Shown: piece by piece, positions 17,630 to 24,106 of the stretch | Layout: each line of letters opens with the position of its first letter | How positions within the stretch are numbered: the first letter of the stretch is position 1 | Origin: Clostridiales bacterium | GTDB taxonomy: Bacteria; Bacillota; Clostridia; Oscillospirales; Oscillospiraceae | Length of the DNA stretch: 64,000 bases | NCBI GenBank assembly: GCA_902363045.1 | Contig: CABIYX010000005.1 | Location: 4,812-68,811 of the forward strand | Reading direction: 5' to 3' | Notes under the pieces: model-generated | What the model was told of the DNA's origin: nothing | Database searches by the model: none | Seen by the model: the letters and a program-made list of their open reading frames with translations, nothing else | Translations under genes and position numbers: made by a program

Positions 17630-19782
17630 TGCCGGGACCCAACCGCGCCCCCCGAGGGGGCTATACCAAGCCGAAAAACATGGGCCGGACCATCCACCGT
17701 CTGGCGGGGTATCTCACCAAAAGCAAGCTGCCGCTGCTGATGGTGCTGCTGTTCCTGGTCCTGTCTGTCGGCACCAATTTGGGCGGATCCTATATGATGC
17801 GCTCCATCATCAACAATTTCATCTGGTCCGGCTGCACCGACTTTGCCGGCCTGGGTCGGGCCGTGCTGGTCCTGGTGGTGGTCTACGCCGCAGGGTGCGC
17901 CGCCGCCTATGGGCAGTCCGCCGTGATGGTCCGCCTGGCCCAGCGGGGGATCAACCGACTGCGCAAGGACCTGTTCGACAAGCTCCAGGCCCTGCCGCTG
18001 AGCTATTTTGACCAGCATCCCCACGGGGAACTGATGAGCCGCTTCACCAACGACGCGGACAATGTGCAGATGGCCCTGGAGCAGAGCGTGGTCTCCCTGT
18101 GCTCCAGTGTGCTGATGTTTGCCGGCCTGGTGAGCATGATGCTCTTCATCAACTGGAAACTCTTTCTGGTCACCGCCCTTCTGCTGGCTGTCACCATCGT
18201 TCTGTTCAAGACCCTGGGCGGACGCAGCCGGAAATTCTACCGCGCCCAGCAGAGCGCCCTGGGCGACATGAACGGCGAGATCCAGGAGATCATCGAGGGT
18301 CTGAAGGTGGTCAAGGCCTTTACCCACGAGGAGCAGGCCAAGGCTGACTTCCGCGCGCTGAACACCGCCTACCGGGACGCCGCTCAGAAGGCGAATTTCT
18401 ACTCTATTATGATCATGCCCGTCTCCGGCAACCTGATGAACATCAGCTATGCCCTCACCGCGGCCTTTGGCGGACTGCTGTCTGTCCTCCAGGGCTTTGA
18501 CCTGGGCGGTCTGGTCGTTTACCTGAACTACTCGAAACAGGTGGGCCAGCCCCTGAACCAGATCTCCCAGCAGATGACCACCCTGCTCTCCGCCCTGGCC
18601 GGAGCTGAGCGTATTTTTGACGTCATGGACACCCAGCCTGAGGTGGACCAGGGACAGGTCACCCTGGTGGAGGCAGAGAAGGACGCCAACGGCACGCTGA
18701 CCCCGTTCTCCGGCACAGGACATTCCCACACCTGGGCCTGGAAGACGCCCCGGTCCAGCGGCATGGCCCTGGTCCCTGTACTGGCCGAGGGCGAGACTCT
18801 CACCGAGCTGGGGCAGGCCGTCCGGGAGCAGGACGGGTGGAAGCTGCTCCCGCCCGGAACAGATTCCGACGAGGGCATCTGGGTCAAAGTGGCTCCGGAC
18901 GGCACGCTGACCCAGGTGGAGGACCTGTCCGCCCTGGCCGGACACGGCTGGGCCTGGAAGTATCCGGACCACACGGGCGCGTCCTCCCTCCATCTCATCC
19001 GGGGCACGGTGCGCAATGTGCCCGGTGAAGATTATTACCTCACAGAACTGCGGGGCGCGGTGCGCTTCAACCATGTGGACTTCTCCTATGTGCCTGGAAA
19101 ACGCATTCTGAAGGATGTGTCCGTCTACGCCAATCCGGGGCAGAAGATCGCCTTTGTCGGCTCCACTGGGGCGGGCAAGACCACCATCACCAACCTCATC
19201 AACCGCTTTTACGAGATCGAGGGCGGTCTGATCACCTATGACGGCCTCGATGTCAAGGCCATCCGGAAGGACGACCTGCGCCGCTCCCTGGGGGCGGTGC
19301 TCCAGGATACCCATCTGTTTACCGGCACCATTCTGGACAATATCCGATACGGACGGCTGGACGCCACGGACGAGGAGTGCATCGCCGCGGCCAAGAGCGC
19401 TAACGCCCACTCCTTCATCCGCCGCCTGCCCCAGGGGTACCAGACGATGGTATCCGGAGACGGCGGCAACCTGAGCCAGGGCCAGCGGCAGCTGCTGGCC
19501 ATTGCCCGGGCCGCGGTGGCCGATCCCCCGGTGATGATCCTGGACGAGGCCACCTCCTCTATCGATACCCGGACAGAGGCGCTCATCCAGAAGGGAATGG
19601 ATACCCTGATGGAGGGCAGGACCGTGTTTGTCATCGCCCACCGCCTCTCCACCGTCCGTAACTCCAACTGCATCGTGGTCATTGAGCATGGACAGATCGA
19701 GGAAAAGGGCAGCCACGACCAGCTGCTGGAGAAGCAGGGGCGCTACTACCGTCTGTATACCGGACAGTTCCAGCTCTCATAA
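17629..19782 (+). CDS. ABC exporter half-transporter, partner with interdomain insert
   Basis: A 717-residue partner, about 120 residues longer than usual. Six membrane helices lie in residues 25-330. The ATP-binding domain starts near 470, with GSTGAGKTT Walker A, LSQGQ signature and VMILDEATSSID Walker B with the canonical Glu, so it supplies the active catalytic Glu and a variant signature to the dimer. Residues about 345-465 form an insert between the membrane and ATPase domains. It has two WAWK-containing segments (HTWAWKTP and HGWAWKYP) separated by about 80 residues, suggestive of an internal repeat. The gene overlaps its partner by one base and has its own AAGGAG site. Confidence 0.9.
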   Translation: MPGPNRAPRGGYTKPKNMGRTIHRLAGYLTKSKLPLLMVLLFLVLSVGTNLGGSYMMRSIINNFIWSGCTDFAGLGRAVLVLVVVYAAGCAAAYGQSAVMVRLAQRGINRLRKDLFDKLQALPLSYFDQHPHGELMSRFTNDADNVQMALEQSVVSLCSSVLMFAGLVSMMLFINWKLFLVTALLLAVTIVLFKTLGGRSRKFYRAQQSALGDMNGEIQEIIEGLKVVKAFTHEEQAKADFRALNTAYRDAAQKANFYSIMIMPVSGNLMNISYALTAAFGGLLSVLQGFDLGGLVVYLNYSKQVGQPLNQISQQMTTLLSALAGAERIFDVMDTQPEVDQGQVTLVEAEKDANGTLTPFSGTGHSHTWAWKTPRSSGMALVPVLAEGETLTELGQAVREQDGWKLLPPGTDSDEGIWVKVAPDGTLTQVEDLSALAGHGWAWKYPDHTGASSLHLIRGTVRNVPGEDYYLTELRGAVRFNHVDFSYVPGKRILKDVSVYANPGQKIAFVGSTGAGKTTITNLINRFYEIEGGLITYDGLDVKAIRKDDLRRSLGAVLQDTHLFTGTILDNIRYGRLDATDEECIAAAKSANAHSFIRRLPQGYQTMVSGDGGNLSQGQRQLLAIARAAVADPPVMILDEATSSIDTRTEALIQKGMDTLMEGRTVFVIAHRLSTVRNSNCIVVIEHGQIEEKGSHDQLLEKQGRYYRLYTGQFQLS

Positions 19783-19812
19783 ACGCTCCCCTGCCGGGCA
19801 TTTCTGAAAATG

Positions 19813-19849
19813 ACCCCCGGGATCCTTGCCGTACAAGGGTCCCGGGGGT
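19813..19849 (+). terminator. Hairpin after ABC exporter operon
   Basis: ACCCCCGGGATCCTTG pairs with CAAGGGTCCCGGGGGT with one mismatch. The T-run is short, so termination may be partial. Confidence 0.6.
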
Positions 19850-19977
19850 TTCAGCCTATGAGCCTCAGGACCGCCCCTCCAAGCGATCCCCCTGCGGGGC
19901 AGGCCCGGGCGCTGGCTTTTATGTTTCCGAAAATTTATCTTTCACCTGGGATCAGGGTGGTATTTTCCCAAAAATCC

Positions 19978-19986
19978 TGATATAAT
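19978..19986 (+). promoter_or_regulatory. Extended -10 promoter for the DUF4358-MBOAT-DHHW operon
   Basis: TGATATAAT is a full extended -10 element; no good -35 is seen. It is the only promoter-like signal I find in the 343-base gap 19783-20125, which otherwise holds the exporter terminator and unremarkable sequence. Confidence 0.55.
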
Positions 19987-20125
19987 AATTTGGATTTTGC
20001 AAAACAGGCGCAGTCACAAAACTTTTTGAAATTTTCGGGAACCTTTTTCCCTGCCCTGCGTCAAAGCTTTTGAAACCCATTCCAGAGCCTGGAACATTTC
20101 TTTCGACTGTAAAGGAGTTTATCAC

Positions 20126-21085
20126 ATGAAATACCGTACCTACGCCCGCTTCGTGGCCCTGGCCCTCTCCCTGACCCTGCTGACCGCCTGCGGCCCCAAG
20201 GGGGAGAGCGGCTCTCAGTCCAACACGGACGGCTCCGTCTCCTCCAGCCAGGGGAGCGCCTCCACCCCCGACCAGTCCCAGCCGGACGCCTCCCTGCCGG
20301 ACAAGGACCAGGGGGACAGCTCCAAGCCCCCGGTGGAGGAGCCAACGGTAACGGAGAGCCTGTCCCTGAATTCCTCTGACTTCTCTTTGTTCAAGGCGGG
20401 CGCCGCCTATCAGCTGAAGGCCGAGTCCAAGCCTGAGAAGGGGACCTACACCTGGACCTCCGACAATGAGGTGGTAGCCACAGTGTCCAACAAGGGACTG
20501 GTCACCGCCGTGGCCCCCGGCACCGCCACCATCACGGTCACTGACAGCAAGACCGGCCTATCCGCCTCCTGCATTGTCCGCTGTAAGTTTGAGGCGGACA
20601 AGCCCGCCTCCGGCGGCGGCTCCTCCGGGAGCGGCAGCTCTTCCATCGGCGGAAGCAGCTCCTCCGGCTCCGGCTCTTCCAGCACCCCTGACAGCAGCAG
20701 TGTGGACCTGTCCGCTTTTTACAGCACCGTCACCACCAACCATCAGTTCGGGATGCTCACCCTGGCGGACGCAACCATGATCAAGGACGTCTATCCCGGC
20801 CTGTCTGACATCAAGACCAACCAATGCCTGCCCTACATCAACATGATGACCATGAACTCCGGCGAGATCGCCCTGGTGGAGGTGGCCGACAGCGGCGACG
20901 TGGACACTGTAAAGGGTATTTTCCAGGACCGCATCGACGCCCAGGTGTCCGGCGGCGCCTGGTATCCCAGCGCCATTGAGGCGTGGCAGAACAACTCCCG
21001 GGTAGTCTCCAAGGGCAGCTATGTGATGATGGTGGTCCACGAGGACTGCGACGCCATCGTGAACGAATTCAACGCGCTGTTCTAA
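20126..21085 (+). CDS. Lipoprotein with bacterial Ig-like (Big_2) domain and DUF4358
   Basis: A 319-residue secreted lipoprotein. The signal peptide ends in a lipobox LLTAC with Cys22. A Ser/Pro/Asp-rich linker is followed by a Big_2-type Ig domain at about residues 75-155 (LYS-rich strands, WTSDNEVVATVSNKGLVTAV, GTATITVTD). A Gly/Ser linker comes next (about 160-190), then a C-terminal DUF4358-like domain (VDLSAFYSTV, EIALVEVADSGDVDTVKGIF, YVMMVVHEDCDAIVNEF). DUF4358 proteins often accompany MBOAT/DHHW acylation genes, as here. Likely an extracellular accessory of that system; its biochemical role is unknown. Confidence 0.8.
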   Translation: MKYRTYARFVALALSLTLLTACGPKGESGSQSNTDGSVSSSQGSASTPDQSQPDASLPDKDQGDSSKPPVEEPTVTESLSLNSSDFSLFKAGAAYQLKAESKPEKGTYTWTSDNEVVATVSNKGLVTAVAPGTATITVTDSKTGLSASCIVRCKFEADKPASGGGSSGSGSSSIGGSSSSGSGSSSTPDSSSVDLSAFYSTVTTNHQFGMLTLADATMIKDVYPGLSDIKTNQCLPYINMMTMNSGEIALVEVADSGDVDTVKGIFQDRIDAQVSGGAWYPSAIEAWQNNSRVVSKGSYVMMVVHEDCDAIVNEFNALF

Positions 21086-21182
21086 GCTCCCGGCCTTCAC
21101 CCAAGGCTGGCCGCCCCTTGTGCCCCATAGTTTGACCCGGAGCTGCCGCGCGGACCGCGCGCGGGTGTTGTTCCATTGCCGT

Positions 21183-21211
21183 GAGTTGGGCGGGGACTTC
21201 CCGCCCAACTC
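21183..21211 (+). other. Perfect hairpin in the DUF4358-MBOAT gap
   Basis: GAGTTGGGCGGG pairs with CCCGCCCAACTC around a short loop, followed by TGATTTCTG. It could be an attenuating terminator or a mRNA stability hairpin. Confidence 0.5.
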
Positions 21212-21245
21212 TGATTTCTGTAAGCTGATCTGAGGAGGACGCCAC

Positions 21246-22649
21246 ATGGTCTTTTCCACCCCCATTTTCCTATTTTATTTCCTGGCGCTGACCCTTCTGG
21301 TCTACTACCTGGTGCCCCGGAAGCTGCGCAACGGCGTACTGCTGCTCTCCTCCCTGTTTTTCTACTACTGGGGTGAACAGCTGTATGTGTCCATCATGTT
21401 CCTCTCCACCGCCATCGACTATGTCCACGGCCTTCTGGTGGAACGGTGCAAGGCACGGGACAACGACCGGGGCGCGCGGATGGCCGTGGCCTCCTCCATC
21501 GTGTTCAATCTGGCCCTGCTGCTGTTCTTCAAGTACTGGGACTTCCTGGCTGGCTCCCTCCAGGCGGTGGGGCTGACCTTCATGCCGGTGCTGAACATCC
21601 ATCTGCCCATCGGCATCTCCTTCTACACCTTCCAGACCATGAGCTACACCATCGACGTGTACCGGGGCGACACCCGGGCTCAGCGGTCCATCATCAACTT
21701 CGGCACCTTCGTCACCCTGTTCCCTCAGCTCATTGCCGGACCCATCATCAAATATAAGGATCTGGGGGATCAGATCGACCAGCGGACCTGCTCCACGGAT
21801 AAATTCGCCTCCGGCGTGCAGACCTTTATGGTGGGCATGGCGAAAAAGGTGCTCATCGCCAACAACGTGGGAATGCTGTGGGAGAGCTATAAGGCCATGG
21901 CGCTGGGCGAGCTGACGGTGGCAGGCTCCTGGCTGGGCGTGCTGGCCTTCACCTTCCAGATCTATTTTGATTTTTCCGGATACTCCGATATGGCCATCGG
22001 CCTGGGCCGGATGCTGGGCTTTGAGTTCTTGCCCAATTTCAACTACCCCTATATCTCCAAAAGCATCACCGAGTTCTGGCGGCGCTGGCACATCTCCCTG
22101 TCCACCTGGTTCCGGGAGTACCTGTATATCCCTCTGGGGGGCAACCGCTGCTCCAAGCCCCGGTGGATGTTCAACCTGCTGGTGGTGTGGGCGGCCACCG
22201 GAATCTGGCACGGGGCCAGCTGGAATTACCTGATCTGGGGTCTGTACTTCTTTGTCCTGCTGATGGTGGAGAAGTTCTTCCTGCTGGACCGGCTGAGCCG
22301 GGCTCCCGCCGCCGTGGGCCACATTTACACCATGTTTTTCGTTCTGGTGAGCTGGGCCATCTTCGCCATTGAGGATGCCGGGCATCTGTCCGGCTATCTG
22401 CGGGTCATGTTCGGACTGGGCGGCGTCCCCCTGGCAGACTCCGCTTTTGGCTACTATCTCACCAGCTATCTGCCCATCCTCTGTGTCGCCGGGCTGGCCT
22501 CCACTCCTCTGGGAGCCTCCCTGTACCGCCGCCTGAAGCCCCGGACGGCCCAGGTCCTGTGCGCGGTGCTGGTGCTGGCCGGACTGGTGGTATGCACTGC
22601 GTACCTGGTGGATGGGACATACAATCCCTTCCTGTATTTCCGTTTCTAA
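21246..22649 (+). CDS. MBOAT family membrane O-acyltransferase (AlgI/PatA-like)
   Basis: A 467-residue polytopic membrane protein of the AlgI/DltB/PatA group, which moves acyl groups from the cytosol to extracellular polysaccharide through a partner enzyme. It opens with VFSTPIFLFYFLALTLLVYYLVP, and the core motifs PIGISFYTFQTMSYTIDVYRG, FPQLIAGPIIKY, FDFSGYSDMAIGLG and FWRRWHISLSTWFREYLYIPLGG are all present. The catalytic His is in IWHGASWNYLIWG (about residue 321). GAGGAGG precedes ATG 21246. Its partner DHHW protein follows 12 bases later. Confidence 0.93.
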   Translation: MVFSTPIFLFYFLALTLLVYYLVPRKLRNGVLLLSSLFFYYWGEQLYVSIMFLSTAIDYVHGLLVERCKARDNDRGARMAVASSIVFNLALLLFFKYWDFLAGSLQAVGLTFMPVLNIHLPIGISFYTFQTMSYTIDVYRGDTRAQRSIINFGTFVTLFPQLIAGPIIKYKDLGDQIDQRTCSTDKFASGVQTFMVGMAKKVLIANNVGMLWESYKAMALGELTVAGSWLGVLAFTFQIYFDFSGYSDMAIGLGRMLGFEFLPNFNYPYISKSITEFWRRWHISLSTWFREYLYIPLGGNRCSKPRWMFNLLVVWAATGIWHGASWNYLIWGLYFFVLLMVEKFFLLDRLSRAPAAVGHIYTMFFVLVSWAIFAIEDAGHLSGYLRVMFGLGGVPLADSAFGYYLTSYLPILCVAGLASTPLGASLYRRLKPRTAQVLCAVLVLAGLVVCTAYLVDGTYNPFLYFRF

Positions 22650-22661
22650 GGAGGCTGCCCT

Positions 22662-23783
22662 ATGAACAAAGCATACAGCATCTTTTTGACCGGCCTGTTC
22701 TCCCTCTTTATCGGCGGGATCCTGGTGGGCAGCCTGCTGCTCCCCGACCGGACCTTCTCCCCCATGGAGAACCGCAATCTGGCCAAGCCGCCCAAGCTCT
22801 CCTGGGAAAATGTAGAGAGTGGGAAATTCATGTCTGACGCGGAGAGCTATGTCAACGACCAGATCATGGGCCGTGACTTCTGGGTCGCCATGAAGGCGTG
22901 GAGCGAGCGTCTCTCCGGCAAGCAGGAGAACAACGGCATCTATTTTGCCGGGGAGGACACCCTGATCCGCCATCTGGACACTCCATCCCAGGAGACCCTG
23001 GCTCAGAACGCCGGCTATATCAACCAGCTGGTGGCAAATGTGTCTGTCCCGGTCTATTTCGGCCTGATCCCCTCAGCGGCTGAGGTATGGGCGGACCGCC
23101 TCCCGGCGGGCGCGCCCACCGCCGATGAGCAGGCCATCATTGATAAGATGTACGGGGCCGTCCAGGCCCACACCGTGGACCTCTGTACCACGCTGAACGC
23201 CCACCGGGATGAGGACCTCTATTACCGCACCGACCACCACTGGACCAGCCTGGGAGCCTACTATGGCTATACCGCGCTGATGGAGGCCATGGGGCTGGAG
23301 GCTGCGCCTCTGGACCAGGCGGGAAAAACCACCGTGTCCGACTCCTTCTATGGCACGCTGTTCTCCCGGTCCGGGGTCCGCTGGATCGCCCCGGACCAGA
23401 TCGACCGCTATATCTCCGAAGCCGGGGTGGAAGTCACGTCCTATCCCGAGGGCTCCCCTGTGGAGGGCAGCCTCTATGTGGACAGCTTTTTACAGGAAAA
23501 GGATCAGTATTCCTCCTTCCTGGGCGGGAACCAGCCCCTCTGCGTGATCCGGACGGAGCACACGGACGCCCCCCGGGTCCTCGTCATCCGCGACTCCTAC
23601 ACCGACAGCCTGGCCCCCTTCCTCACTCAGAATTTTTCTGAGATCCATCTGTTCGATCCCCGCATGAACCTGACCAGCGTAAAGGGCTATGTGGAGGAGA
23701 ATCAAATCGACTCTGTCGTGGTGCTGTACAGCATCGCAAACTTCACGGCAGAGGGCAACCAGATGTTCGTTTTGGGCTGGTAG
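22662..23783 (+). CDS. DHHW family extracytoplasmic protein (AlgX/PatB-like partner)
   Basis: A 373-residue protein with an N-terminal membrane anchor (IFLTGLFSLFIGGILVGSLLL) and an extracellular SGNH/AlgX-like domain. The diagnostic DHHW motif is at residues 191-194 in YYRTDHHWTSLGAY, and VLVIRDSYTDSLAPFL near residue 305 carries the serine-containing motif. Such proteins complete polysaccharide O-acetylation with MBOAT partners. AAGGAGG precedes ATG 22662. The last Trp codon and TAG stop lie inside the 211-bp repeat that starts at 23777, so the native 3' end may have been replaced. Confidence 0.85.
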   Translation: MNKAYSIFLTGLFSLFIGGILVGSLLLPDRTFSPMENRNLAKPPKLSWENVESGKFMSDAESYVNDQIMGRDFWVAMKAWSERLSGKQENNGIYFAGEDTLIRHLDTPSQETLAQNAGYINQLVANVSVPVYFGLIPSAAEVWADRLPAGAPTADEQAIIDKMYGAVQAHTVDLCTTLNAHRDEDLYYRTDHHWTSLGAYYGYTALMEAMGLEAAPLDQAGKTTVSDSFYGTLFSRSGVRWIAPDQIDRYISEAGVEVTSYPEGSPVEGSLYVDSFLQEKDQYSSFLGGNQPLCVIRTEHTDAPRVLVIRDSYTDSLAPFLTQNFSEIHLFDPRMNLTSVKGYVEENQIDSVVVLYSIANFTAEGNQMFVLGW

Positions 23784-23987
23784 ACCGGGGCGGTCTACCA
23801 AATGTCTACCAAGCATGACCCCCGAAAGCCTTGCGGCGCAAGGCTTTCGGGGGTTTTTATTTTTCCTGTTTCAGGGGCCGGTCTACCAGCGGTCTACCAA
23901 GGTCATTTTTCGGCCACAAAAGCGGCGGTTTTTTCGGATTTTCCCCTGTTTTTCTCATGTTTTTCGAGATGCAAGGGGCGTTATGCT
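23777..23987. repeat. 211-bp direct repeat, copy 1 (upstream of SLH gene 1)
   Basis: Read against 59546-59756 I see no difference over 211 bases and the offset is constant (35,769). It contains GGTAGACC and GGTCTACC arms around a 5-base loop, a further GTCTACC, two GGTCTACC units in direct repeat, and a complete terminator. The copies differ on both outer sides. The following 119 bases to the SLH start share only the last part (from GAGTCTGACCC onwards). Confidence 0.95.
23819..23858 (+). terminator. Strong terminator inside repeat copy 1
   Basis: CCCCCGAAAGCCTTGC pairs perfectly with GCAAGGCTTTCGGGGG around a 3-base loop, followed by TTTTTATTTTT. It ends the MBOAT/DHHW operon. Confidence 0.95.
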
Positions 23988-24106
23988 CTCACAGGATGGA
24001 TATTTTCTGATGGTTCGGGCTTGATACTGGCATTCAGGAAATAAAACCCAGCTTCTGGAGGAGTCTGACCCGCCCCGCAGCTTGAAAAAATCAAGGAGGA
24101 ATTCCA

